The notes under the pieces: model-generated
Told to the model about the DNA's origin: nothing
Databases searched by the model: none
The model's input: the letters and a program-made list of their open reading frames with translations, nothing else
Shown: positions 44,526-55,394 of the stretch, one piece after another
Layout of the letters: each line of letters begins with the position of its first letter
How positions within the stretch are numbered: position 1 is the stretch's first letter
Made by a program: the position numbers and the translations under genes
Source: Liolophura sinensis
Lineage: Eukaryota > Mollusca > Polyplacophora > Chitonida > Chitonidae
NCBI RefSeq assembly: GCF_032854445.1
Contig: NC_088303.1
Location: 25,089,265-25,153,264 of the forward strand
DNA length: 64,000 bases
Direction of reading: 5' to 3'

Positions 44526-45060
44526 TCATGCTGACAAGTAACTTCGCGGTAGCAGTCGGGTCAAATGTCCAGGTAAGTAGTGGTCACATCGTCCAGCAGT
44601 ACTTAATGCTTCCCGCAAAAAAGTGAAAGCGCCATTGTTCTGTGTGTAGGAATGCATGCTGCTTCCCCCGTCTTTGACCCTTTTGCTAGGAAGTTTACTT
44701 TTGGCACCGAGTGCCCTCCGTATCAATAGTACGTCTACGAACATAAGCTGACGATACCGCCTCCGGTCCACTCGAATTTTAAAAGCACCGGGATACGTTT
44801 ATCAAAGTCGCAGTGGTAGCTTCGGGCCAACCACTTGTCCCGCCGTGGTCGATGTAGGCGATGTAAGGGAATATTTTGTTTTCGCCTCCCGGTAGATAAA
44901 AGCTCGTATCTGCCAACTCTTAATAGTGGATTGTTTGCGGAATACACCGTCTGGGTATTTGCGGAAATTGGGCGTCGTGGCTTCGTAAATGCCAGGCCTT
45001 GCGAAACGTCTTACGGCATACCTTCCACGTGTATTATTCGGCGTAGAGTTACGGGTCCTT
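44526..45060 (-). mobile_element. Polinton-like polymerase fragment, detached fossil
   Basis: Minus-strand frames contain DKWLARSYHCDFDKRIPVLL and KFEWTGGGIVSLCS, clearly related to the segment at 49.75-49.93 kb inside the Polinton (GDFDKRTLFKVEW, IVSLCSQTYCCYG). I associate this with the C-terminal part of Polinton protein-primed DNA polymerases, from memory of the family. It lies 2 kb outside the complete element's left end, so it is a separate old copy or fragment. Broken. Confidence 0.45.
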
Positions 45061-45371
45061 GATGTAGCTGAAATGTCGATCGTGAAGGTTCAACCGCATG
45101 GTGGAAGAGTAGCGTTGCCGACTGCGATGCACACTTCGCATCGACTGTCTTGTGATCATCTTGAACCCATCGGTCTAAGCTGGCTTCGCTCCTTGGTGTG
45201 GGCGATACTGGGGGCGGAGGGGATGTTGCTGCTGCTGATCCGGGGTATGTGTCTGTTGGTAAGGAGGGAAGTGTGAGTTGGAGCGCTGGCTGACGTTGAT
45301 GCTGCTTCTGTGGGTCTCTGTACCATAGATGAATGAAAAGGTCAAAACGGCAATGTGATCTGATCCCTCAG

Positions 45372-45450
45372 TGCGTGCTACTTGAGTAGCGCCACATGCA
45401 TCGCTTTTCTCGTAACACCGATACTAGTGAAACGGCACGTTGAATTACTC
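45372..45450. repeat. Short dispersed repeat shared with 20296-20372
   Basis: Both places share gtgctac, acttgagtag and a block like cgtaacaccgatactagtg followed by acggcacgttgaatta. The extent is about 75 bp with substitutions. Element type unknown. Confidence 0.5.
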
Positions 45451-45689
45451 GTTACAGCGCCTTGACTGTCATTCACAAGATTTTTCTATTGGTGTCCACC
45501 AACGAGTCACGAATGTTTCTATGACATATACATAAGCCTTATGTCTCATTTTTAGTTTATTTTCCCCAAGTAGCAATCTTTAGAACGCTCAGCTTAAGGT
45601 GTACACAAATTATCCCATCTACATGTATAGATGACGACAGTTGGCTAATTCACTTCAGGTCACTTTTTTAAACTGAGATACAAATTGAT

Positions 45690-45990
45690 GAAGAGCAACA
45701 TTGCAACCATATTAACGAAAAAGCTAACATAAGCCAGAAGCTTGGCCACAATCTTAACGATAAAGATAACATAAACCAGAGCAACATGGCCACAATATTA
45801 ACGATAAAGATAACATAAATCAGAGCAACATGGCCACAATATTAACGATAAAGATAACATAAATCAGAGCAACATGGCCAAAATATTAAAGATAAGAACA
45901 AAATAAACTAGAGCAACATGCCCACAATCTTAACGATAAAGATAACATAAACCAGAGCAACATGGACACAATCTTAACGAGCTTGAGCTG
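45690..45990. repeat. 44-bp satellite
   Basis: Six to seven units near gcaacatggccacaatat, taacgataaagataacat, aaatcaga. Units differ by only a few bases. The array ends abruptly at 45980. Confidence 0.9.
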
Positions 45991-45999
45991 TGTTTATCG

Positions 46000-47087
46000 G
46001 CTGCGCTTATTGCCATGGTTGTTCGACGTAAAAGACGTCTCATCATGAGAACAGTTTCTCTCCTTTGTCACCATTTTGCCCAGGTCATGTGTTTTACGAC
46101 GGTCACGTTATTTCTACACGCCCAGTGATTGACTACTTTCACTCAACTTCACTCAACTTGAGGACAAAAAATACACCAGCATATTTCCCATTCAACCGTG
46201 CTGGATAGTGTTGAGTGTTGTTGAACGAGATTGAGGAACCCGTCAAGACTACTAAACTTGTTCACGCTTGTTGAGTCAACAAAAGTTGAGTGATGCTGGG
46301 TAGTCAAGACAGGGCTTAACGCGTTTATAGGTGAAAAAAAAACAGCAAAATGTTTGTAAACACCGTTTGTTACACACTTAAAGATATGTCAAAATGAGAT
46401 TTGTTCTCAAATTTCTCTAGTGCTGTGGAAATACAGTAATTGTTATAGTACATGTAATATACACGTTATCAAAATAAATATCTCCAGCAGAGGTTAGATT
46501 ATGTACTGCACAGCAATTTGATGACCTATTGTATCTTATACATGTACGTACATCTGTAATGTTTGCTTTCATGGAAAACATATAGGTTCTGTGCTGTACT
46601 GCTTCTCTCAAAGCAAACTTTCAAAAATGTATATTTGATTTCTAGTTACTCTTATGGGTTTGATTGTAACGAACAATGCCATGTTAAATATTTTTCCTTG
46701 TAGCATTTGGAAACACATGTACCTGTCATACGCGGCCTAGTTTTATCTAGTTTCACAGTAAATTCAAGGTATCTTGTGGGAAAGGTCATTCACTCGGAAC
46801 CGGTCGGATAAAGTTGTACTGGAATATATCATTGCGCACCACGCTATCCACATCCATCTCTCCTGCTAGCGTAATGTATTACAAATTCAAAGTATGGATT
46901 TGAGTAGTCAACACCGATGACAGTTTAATCTGTTCAATATATTCTTTGCGTGAATGCTAATGTCTCACGACGTACACTACGCATACGCGTAATTATTACG
47001 ACACGGGCGCTAGACTCGGTGATAATTCGAATTGTCTTCCCGTGTCAGTCCGGGTCGTAATTCTTACGCGGTCTGAGTGATCGCTAG
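46000..47087. other. No gene recognised; left flank of the Polinton
   Basis: Around 46130-46310 there are several direct and inverted copies of ttgagtg/cactcaa (acttcactcaacttg, aaaagttgagtgatgctggg), perhaps a decayed foldback element. The last six bases, cgctag, are the left target-site duplication of the Polinton. Confidence 0.45.
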
Positions 47088-47300
47088 AGTAGTAGAGAAT
47101 GTTGCAAACGTGTCGTTTTGAGGTGGCGAAATTAAAGTGGCGCAGGTGTATCGTTGAGTCCTCGGTCATACGAGTGACGTCACACGTTCCATGTTGTCGC
47201 GCCAAAACTGATGTCACGCGCGAGAGCATCTCCTTCAGCTCCATGTCGTGCCAAAAGTGACCAATGGGTGAGCTCCATTTCTCGCCAAAAAGTCGGTTTG
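47088..47300 (+). repeat. Polinton left terminal inverted repeat
   Basis: Pairs with 56640-56867 in reverse: agtagtagagaatgttgc, ttttgaggtggcg, cgcaggtgt, cgttgagtcc, cacgttccatg, cgcgccaaaactgatgt, gaccaatgggtgagctcc. An internal, partly inverted copy of the same motifs continues to about 47460. Confidence 0.88.
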
Positions 47301-48540
47301 TAAAGTTGGGTTGAGCTTCATGGAGGTGAAGAAGCTGCTCTGGCGTCTAGCGTGAATGGCGTTCACCCATGGATCAGTTTTGGCGCGAACGAAATGGAGC
47401 TAACCCATTGGCCAGTTTTGGCGAGAAAATATAGCTGAAGGAGCCGCTTTCGCGCGTGACTGGTGTAATAATTTTTTTACAAGTTCTTAATTATAACTGG
47501 TACAGAGACACGTTCTCTTCACAAGGTCATAACTGTGGTTTTTAAAAGAATGAGTTATTAGCAATTTATTAAAACGCAGTCTGTATACGAGGACTGCATT
47601 AACAGGTTAGTGACAAGATATTAAGTTTGTCTCTTCTTCGTGCATTCAAATAATACAACTTAGCAACAAGTTATTAAGACAGTTCTTTCCTTGACCACGT
47701 AACAAGGCGGGTGAGGGTGGGTAGGCTTGTAAAGTTTGCGTGTTGAGCTGCATGGCGCCAAAACGGACCAGTGGGGTGGTTGGGCTGGATGTGTGTGTTT
47801 TCCCACTCGGTTATTCCGTTGTGGTCCGCGCTGTGTCGTCCAATGAGCAAGGAGGATGAGGGAGTCGTGCTCGAGAAGGGGGCAAAATAACATTGTATAT
47901 TATAACATTGGAACAGTGTGTATAGTATCTGTTGGTATCGGCAGTCATACCTTTTCATGTATGTGCAGAAGCGAATAGCGGTGGCTGATAACCTAGCGAG
48001 CATTATGACAAGTGGGCTTAGATTAGCCATACAAGCCGCCTGGCCCGACAAAAAATATCAATAACGTCATCAGAAAGCCCCCCACCGACGCCGGCTTCGC
48101 TTTCGTTTCAACTCCTGGAATTAGGATCATTATAATGAGAATGTCGTCATTTTGCTTAGTGTTTACGCGGCGATGTCCCCGTCTAGTGCGGACAAATCAC
48201 CTCAAAAAAGGACTTTTCTTTCTCCGTTGGTATACCCCAACACTCGCCGTAGTATGAACACATGCCGTATTATATGGTATAAATGGTCCAATTTCCGACA
48301 CTTGAGATTTACTGGTCAACTGCATTCGATGTGGCACAGCGAACGGTACATACTCGTATGCTCCGAAGTTATACTCTTATTTTTTTACCTATATGTTGAC
48401 TTACACTTTTCTGTGGCCATATTCTCTGGATTTGATGCCTTTTTATGTAAAATGGAATAAAACAATAATTATTAGGCATCATACATGGTGTTGTGTGGCT
48501 CCTCTAAGCATACATGTTTAAAGATAGCCTAGGTGTTTTT

Positions 48541-49510
48541 GCAGAACTCAATTGATATTTTTTGTCCAACATAACGCCAGACCTCAAGGCCGTCGACTAA
48601 AACTGACGTATTTATCAGACGATGCAGTATAAAACCCATGCCGTATTTCGTACATCAGAATCAGCAATACCATTTATGAAAGAGAGAATTTCAGGGGATT
48701 AACTCTGAGCCGCTTACTGACACGGCTAAAGAAAGGGACCAGCCTTTGGCGCTGTATTGTTCTTCTAAGCCCACATGTTTAAACGGAATGTGACTCTGCT
48801 ATAGTTATAATCTACTGTACTAAAGTACACATACAACAATTAAATAAATAAATAAATATACTGTACTGTAGTTATACTCTACTATAGCTATACTGTACTA
48901 AATTGTACTTTTCTATACTATACTATGCTAAACTATGCTATACTAAGTGAAGCATTCTTGAGTATGGTGTAAACAACATATTCTACTCTACGTATACTCT
49001 ACTCTACAATACTATAGCTATAATATACTATACTGAGTGAAATATTCTTGCGTACGGCGTAAAACAACAATAAAATAAATAAATAAATAAATATACTCAA
49101 CTATAGTTATAGTCTACTCTCCTATACTTATACTCTGCTCTACAATACTATAGCTATAATAGCGCATAGTATAGCTATCGTCACCACTCTCCCACATGTC
49201 ACCACTACCATCATCCTCCTCCTACTCTTCTTCCTCCTCTTCCCTGACACCGCCACTGCTCATGCAGAACTCAATTGATGTTTTTTGTACAACATAGCGC
49301 TAGACCTCAAGGCCATCGACTAAAACTGACGTATTTATCAGACGATGCAGTATAAAACCCATGCCGTATTTCGTACATCAGAATCAGCAATACCATTTAT
49401 GAGAGAGAGAATTTCAGGTGAAATAACTATGAACAACTCCCACACGTCACCACTACCCTCATCATCATCATCATCATCCGCCTCCTCCTCCCTGACACCG
49501 CCACGGCTCA
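48541..49510. repeat. Tandem duplication of about 245 bp, first copy split by an insert
   Basis: The block from cagaactcaattgatattt through accatttatgaaagagag (48546-48697) recurs at 49265-49420. The text after the second copy (cgtcaccactacc, ctgacaccgccacggctc) matches 49190-49262. The first copy is therefore interrupted by about 490 bp of AT-rich sequence (48700-49185). Confidence 0.75.
48800..49185 (+). repeat. tactata-rich low-complexity insert with SINE-1 tails
   Basis: Repeats of tactatagctatact and tactctact, plus two SINE-1 3' ends: gtgaagcattcttgagtatg at 48948 and gtgaaatattcttgcgtacg near 49039, followed by aataaataaataaat. It looks like serial small insertions or slippage within the Polinton. 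Confidence 0.65.
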
Positions 49511-49619
49511 GGTTAAGCAAAAGCCGTCTGGGGTGTAACACACTGCACCTTCTCCCACGGCCTCGACCACGATGATTGGTAGTAGTATTATTTAACACTG
49601 TATATTGTAAGTGTTCTGG

Positions 49620-49935
49620 GGGAAGCCGTAGACGGCTCTGGAGAGTTAGGGACGAGTGTTACTATTCGCTGGGACGATGTAGATGAGTCTGGAGAGTCAG
49701 AGAATATTACTATTCGCCGAGGTTCACTTAGTGGAGTAGCCGGGATGAAGATCACTTCAGGGGAGAAACCATCTGCAGGCAACAAATGGTTCCCTCGACG
49801 CGACCACGGCGATTTTGATAAACGTACGCTCTTCAAAGTCGAGTGGACTAGTGACCCTATCGTCAGTTTGTGTTCGCAGACATACTGTTGCTACGGCGAG
49901 GAGTCGAAGAGTAAAGACAAGCCCTCCTGCTAGGG
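49620..49935 (+). mobile_element. Polinton polymerase-like remnant (fossil)
   Basis: The plus-strand frame includes GDFDKRTLFKVEW and IVSLCSQTYCCYGEESK, related to the minus-strand fragment at 44.7-44.9 kb. Its position opposite the integrase end and on the other strand fits the usual place of the Polinton polymerase. Only a small part remains. Assignment from family memory. Confidence 0.45.
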
Positions 49936-50424
49936 CGTTAGCGCTCGGGGCGTGGATAAGGAAGTCTATCTCTCCGTGTTGGGCGACCACCAAACCGCGA
50001 GTGGTGAGAACCGCAGGATGCAGATGCGGGGAATACCATGCACTATTACGCTTATTACGCTCCTATTGACACTTTTACTTATTTCTATACAAAGCGGAAA
50101 GTACTGCCGGACGATGTGAGCACCACCTACCTGGATATTTGACCGGACTATCCCCGAAGGTTATATACCATGCCCTTCTAATGTGTTGCCGTTGAAGGCT
50201 AAAATAAAAAGTCAAAATACCACTGTATGCGAGTGTCATTTTCTCATTTTCATTTTTTATTTCATATTTTTATGTCGAAGAGGAAAAAAAATTTTAAAAA
50301 CGTGGAAAAAACTTACAGAAACTTAACTTACAGCCCACTGGCTAGTGGAGTGATAAAAAAAATGGGGCTGGACCCTAAACTGGCGGTCCAATCAATCGAA
50401 CAAAATTAAGCCTTTATCGCATGT

Positions 50425-52720
50425 CGTGCACGACGTGTCCAACGTATGTACAATAGCGTACATGCGACGATCTCGAGCCCGCTGGGTTAAGTAATACACC
50501 CAATATTGTCAACACAGGGACGAGTCCAGACTCTGCAGCCGTCGATCATTCCACGTCTAGTGGTGTATCCGCCAGTTGAGCCAAGTGATGATATCGGTGT
50601 GGAGGGGTTGGAGACCGTACGAATCAGAGTATTCTCCCCGGAGACGAGGTAGGTCTGGGCACACCGTCTATGAAGACCAGCCGTCTTCATAGACGGTGTG
50701 CCCAGAATATGAAGCTGAAGATGAAGACGGCTGCTCAATGTTGTCCCGGGCGGAGGCACGTATCTGTTGATGATGCAGGCCCAGGGTGTGTTGGTCAGCA
50801 CCGCGAGGGTAAACACGCCCGCCTGTAGCAAACGTCGGAATTGCACCGTGTCCATGTTGTTTGTTTTTTCAACTGGCAAAGTCACAGAGCACGAGCCTTT
50901 CTGCACCAGGTTCAGTTGAGTGAATGAGTGCTTGGGGTTTAACGTCGTACTCAACAATTTTTCAGTCATATGACGACGAAGGAATCATTAGGGTACATGT
51001 ACGTGTAATGTGCCTCCTTGTTGCAGGACGGATTTCCACCGCTCTTTTATTTAGTGCTGCTTCACTGAGACGACTTACCGAAGGCAAGTAAGCCGCACCG
51101 CCCGAGCCATTATACTGATACGGGTCAACCAGTCGTTGCACTATCCCCTTCATGCTGAACGCCAAGCGAGGAAGTTACAACTTCCTCTTTTAAAGTCTTA
51201 GGTGTGACTCGATCAAGGATTGATCCTGGATCTACCGGTCCCGAAGCGGGCGCTCTACCAACTGTGCTATCCGGGCCGGTTGGTTCAGTTGATGATCGTC
51301 GTGGAGGTTGGAAGTCGAAATAAAACAGCGTGTTGCCTTCGGGCGAACGTGGTGCGAAGGATGGAGTTACCCTCGTCAGGAAAGACTTTCCCCGTGTTGG
51401 TAAAGAGATTCATGTTCGTTCTGCCTAAATTCCCGGTTTCAAAGTCAGGTGTCAGGAGCTTTGCAGGAATTAGACGTCCGCCGACAAGACGACGAAGTTT
51501 GTGTACAAGAGCTGGAAATGGAACGAGTTTTTAGCGTGGTTTCCGTCAAAAACCGTGTTGCTCACACATCCCACCACTAAACGTGTCGGTAAGCTGCCCA
51601 GAAATAAGTTTCGTTCGTTGATGAGGCTGTGGCCTTTGGGCACGGAGAAATACTTGGTCAGCACACGGCGGATAGGGTACTTGGCAGGGGCTTTGGCCAA
51701 AGCTTTCAAATACCCAAGTTAAACACCGCTGGTGACTTTGACTTTGCGCACAAAGATTAACACCGCCTCCTGTAGTCGGAAGCCTCCTCACCGGACATCA
51801 AGGCAAACGCGTCCTTGGACGGAGTGAGGCGGATGCAGACGGTCACGTTGTTTAACAAATGACGCCGTTGAAAGAACATGTCGCAGTGCTGGCGCTTAGC
51901 TAAAAATATCCAATGCGGAGCGGGGTTTGGTGGAAGAGCGTTCGTCTTCTGAGGCCCAACGAGCAGGTGAGGACGAGTCGGACGTCTTCTGGGCCCTGCG
52001 TGCAGGTGATAAATGGGAGCGGTGCTTCGGATCTTACGTTTTATAACAAGACATAGCGACCGCCTTTGGCCACCAGCTCTCTTCCCCCCTGCAGAGCGTA
52101 TCGTTTCAAGGCCTACTTCACTGGCACCTTCTCGTCACACACGTCGTCCAAGCAAGCCCTGACCGCGCTGTACAATCGCACCCCACAGGTAACTCACCTT
52201 CCCCAGTTTGCTTGGTGTAAAAGTTGATGTAGGATCGGTAAATGGCGGGGTTTTCTTCGGGAGTCATGGCAAAGGTAAAGCGCGTCGATGTCGAAAGTGA
52301 AGTGTCAGCACCACTTTACCGCGTTCAAATGCGACGGATTGGCCCGTATCGTCCCTAATATCACTTTCCACCGTCGAGAAATGCTGGCGCTGCACGGGGT
52401 TGTATTCCACGTGTTGGCAGGTCTTGGAGATGTGCTGCCGTAAGTGATGTGTGTCTCGGTCAACAAGTCGGTCAAGCCCTGGGCGAGGTCTTTGGGTGAA
52501 GGGTAATAGCCTGCTGGCAATGTTCACTTATGGTTAGCGCGGTGCGGGTCGTCTTTGGAGTCAAAGACACATACCACACTTCGTCTTGCCGCACGTTGAA
52601 CCAGGTCAGAAGGGTACTGTACTTTCTACCAACCCACATTCCTAGTCACAAGTCAAATGCAAGGGCTGTGGCAGTTGGGTGGTGAAATGCGTCAAGGTAT
52701 TGCTGGGAAAGTAGTCGAAC
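50425..52720 (-). mobile_element. Polinton capsid-like region (fossil), unassigned
   Basis: Minus-strand frames such as MDTVQFRRLLQAGVFTLAVL and PWACIINRYVPPPGTT, with further broken frames to 52.7 kb, lie where Polintons carry their major and minor capsid genes. I cannot match them to a named capsid protein with confidence. An inverted copy of about 25 bp (cacaccgtctatgaagac) occurs at 50658-50703. SINE-2 is inserted at 50920. Confidence 0.35.
50920..51281 (-). mobile_element. SINE-2 inserted in the Polinton, 11-bp target duplication
   Basis: Full-length SINE-2 with the tRNA-like head at the right (tggtagagcgcccgcttcgg on the minus strand) and a short cact tail at the left. The 11 bases ggttcagttga flank it at 50909-50919 and 51282-51292. 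Nearly identical to the copy at 59290-59631. It arrived after the Polinton and dates that insertion as older. Confidence 0.92.
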
Positions 52721-52794
52721 GAGCTGTTACTGGGCATGTTGGTTAGGTGATCTCCTCCAGGCAGACCGACCGTCTTTCCATCTGGCGCCGGTAT

Positions 52795-53307
52795 TTAATA
52801 CGGACTCCACATTAGCGGGGGTACGATGTTTGGAGACGGACGCAGTCCGGGTCGCCGCTGTTGTCGTCCCTTGGATCGGCGTGGTGCTCTGGTAGCAGTG
52901 GTTTTGGTGGTCGTGGTTTTGGCTGGAGGAGGAGGATGACGCCCCAAAGCAGAGCAACCTTTCACCGTAAAGCGACGGGGGGCGCTGTCTAAAATCTCCC
53001 CCTCCCTCAAACGACCGACGGGTTTGGTGGTGGGCGAGTTCGTCGTCGGACTTGGATGCTGCGCGGCATGGTAATTATCTAGAAACGCACGGTACCGTTG
53101 AAGGGTGAACTGATACCGCTGTATTTTCTCATCGTCCGTGAGAGTCGTGTTGTGGAGGATCGATGTCATCTCTTGGTCAGGCGCGTTGAGGGCTTTAATA
53201 GTACTGGGTACGGGGTACGCGGAGAGGGTGTACAGGGGTGGTGGAGGCCGCGTGAGCGTGTCTAAGAGCCGCGACTCGATCAAGGCAATTTTCTTGGCGT
53301 CCTGCAT
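52795..53307 (-). mobile_element. Polinton minor-protein-like frame (fossil)
   Basis: A 170-codon frame beginning MQDAKKIALIESRLLDTL, with DDEKIQRYQFTLQRYRAFLD in the middle and a basic, Pro/Thr-rich C-terminal half. This N-terminal layout occurs in Polinton-associated proteins of unknown role (recognition from memory). It could be a capsid-linked or DNA-binding protein. Confidence 0.45.
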
Positions 53308-53678
53308 TACATCACAGCAGCTATCCTCTTAACGACTCCACCGATGAGGGCTGGTACGGCGGCGGCGAGGATAGGTTTGAGCAGCGTTAAAAGGAGAAAC
53401 TCACCGCGTTAAAGAATCCGTCCTTGCAGGGGAACACTTTTCTTTACCAAGGTGCGAAGACCCGTCTTGTGCCGCTGTAACTTTCCCTTCTAAGCCGGCG
53501 ATAGTGGAACCTTTCTATTTAACACATTCTTGGCGCATTCACACAAACACTGAAGTAAACCCAGAGCGTTGTAGCGCAGCACGGTGTATGGAAGGGCGGG
53601 GGTGGTTCAGGCCAGCAGGGACATCGCGGGTGGTTGGCGTGGAAACTGATTGGGCAGATCGTGCGTACGCAGTTTTAT

Positions 53679-53953
53679 TTTATTTATTTATATATTTGAT
53701 TGGCGTTTTACGCCGTACTCAGGAATATTCCACTTATACGACGGCGGCCAGCATTATGGTGGGTGGAAACCGGGCACAGCCCGGGGGAAACCCACGACCA
53801 TCCGGAAGTTTCTGGCAGACCTTCCCACTTACGGCCGAAGAGGAAGGCAGCATAAGCTAGACTTGGACTCACAGCGACCGCATTGGTGAGAGGCTCCTGG
53901 GTCATTACGCTGCGCTAGCGCGCTAACCGACTGAGCCACGGAGCCCCCTACTA
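53679..53953 (-). mobile_element. SINE-1 inserted in the Polinton, near full length
   Basis: The tRNA head is at the right (cgtggctcagtcggttagcg on the minus strand), followed by the complete body and a tttatttatttata tail at the left. The 8 bases agttttat occur on both sides (53671-53678 and 53954-53961). Well preserved relative to the other SINE-1 copies, so it is fairly young. Confidence 0.9.
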
Positions 53954-54065
53954 AGTTTTATGACTAGGCGTGTTGAATCTCCCCGGGGAAGATGTGGGTG
54001 CCAATTCGCAGGTGGTATCCTCAACCGCCTGGCGCACGAACTGCGTCCGCCCAGGAGGCCTCTGT

Positions 54066-54512
54066 TTAGCGATCATGATCATTTGAGACGCGTCTCGCGG
54101 GTTTTTTTAACAAGACCAAGCAGTGTGCGTTTAGACTGATGGTACGATGATCTTTGGTTTCGTTGAACAAGTTCTGCACGATGTACACCACGCTGATATC
54201 GTGGTGGTTCCTGCCTTTGATTAAGAGTTTGGTCACGCGTTCGTCTGTTTCTGTCAACAAATCATCCACTACGACTAACGTCCGCTCACCTGGGTCAAAT
54301 GCTGACGGCCTGGACACACCTTCTTCAAACTGAACGTGAGGTAACGTGGTATACAACGGCTGCCACTGTCCGTAACACCAGACGACGCGTTGCGGGGGTG
54401 GGTAAAGGAGAGCTTGAGCGTGCTCCACCAACCGTTTCACAAAAATGGACTTTCCACACCCCGTTGGTCCGCTGACGATGCAGGTAAACAGATGCTCCCA
54501 TCGAGTATCCAT
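54066..54512 (-). mobile_element. Polinton packaging ATPase (FtsK/HerA, A32-like), fossil
   Basis: A 148-codon frame. Walker A is GPTGCGKS near residue 15, Walker B-like LVVVDDLLTE near residue 80, and the C-terminal block YIVQNLFNETKDHRTISLNA is typical of Polinton and adintovirus genome-packaging ATPases. In intact relatives it drives DNA into capsids. Between the two motifs lies VVWCYGQWQPLY, also seen in relatives. Shorter than usual for the family. Confidence 0.8.
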
Positions 54513-54523
54513 GGATGGAGAAG

Positions 54524-55204
54524 CTAGGTGAGTCTGACGTTCGGCTGGTCGTACAGGTGAGGGTGAGGTATAGTGTGGGAGGCTGCTGAGGTCACCTCCG
54601 CCGTCGCCGTGGGCAGGAAGGGCGAGGTAGACGGAATGCTACTGCGATTGCTGCTGCTGCTGATGGTGCTGGCCGCCTTAGGTGAGGAGGGCGATGTATA
54701 CGGACTGCTGCTCCCGCTGCTGTTGCTGCTACTGCTGCTGCGTCTGTTACTGCAGTGGATGCTTCTGCAGCTGGCCGCCATGGGTGAGAAGGGCGAGGTA
54801 GACCGACTGTTACTCCCGCTGCTGCGGCTGCGGCGGTTGCTGCAACGCCGCGCCGTGTTGGGTGAAGAATAGACGGGTGTGGAAAAGGTGATCGCCAGCG
54901 AAGTGTTGTTAGGGAGTGATGGTAGGTGACGCCGGCGGAGTTGGGGTGAACTGGGAAATCCCGTAAACATCAACAACGGAGTTATGGCTTGGTCCGTGGA
55001 CGCGTCCTGCTCGGCGGTAAACGCCGTGGTGGGTAGTGGGATAGAAGTCAGGTCCTCGCCCAAGAGGGTGCTGTCAAGCCGACGCGCCATGTCACACGGC
55101 AACGACGGTGGTGATGGTGGAGGTGATGGTGGTGGTGACGACGTCGGCGGCGGCGGCGGAGGTGACAAAGGCTTCCCGGACCAACGAAGGAGCGTCTTCT
55201 TCAA
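54524..55204 (-). mobile_element. Ser/Pro-rich low-complexity frame in the Polinton
   Basis: A 226-codon frame dominated by Ser, Pro, Asn and Arg, produced largely by gctgctg-type and cggcgg-type simple repeats at 54640-54850 and 55100-55160. No domain is recognised. It may be an expanded remnant of a Polinton gene or only a product of the microsatellite. Confidence 0.4.
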
Positions 55205-55343
55205 TTGCCCTTGAAGATATTGAAGTTTTCACTGGTCTTGGAGAAGCTGCACACTGAGTTCCACCCACTAAAACTCCGATGTACAAGAGAACTCCGAGCA
55301 CGGTTCCTTTATTCTCACGCAAGACTTGTACCCACTGATCCAT
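55092..55343 (-). mobile_element. Small hydrophobic protein frame in the Polinton
   Basis: An 83-codon frame starting MDQWVQVLRENKGT, followed by one membrane-like segment GVLLYIGVLVGG. Small one-helix proteins are common in Polintons and related viruses, but no specific family match is claimed. Overlaps the Ser/Pro-rich frame. Confidence 0.35.
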
Positions 55344-55394
55344 CCTTTGAGGTAGGTCGATAGGGAGTGACAGTTACCCTCGTCATCCTAGGTG

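Noticed and set aside
50487-51165. Two reading frames starting MTEKLLSTTLNPK and MAFSMKGIVQRLV
   Set aside because: They also occur at 59026-59539. Their shared text is SINE-2 sequence read through, so they are not genes.
54573-54872. Leu-rich plus-strand frame (LLLRLLLLLMVLAAL) as a membrane protein
   Set aside because: It is the complement of the gctgctg-type simple repeat within the Polinton, not a signal sequence.
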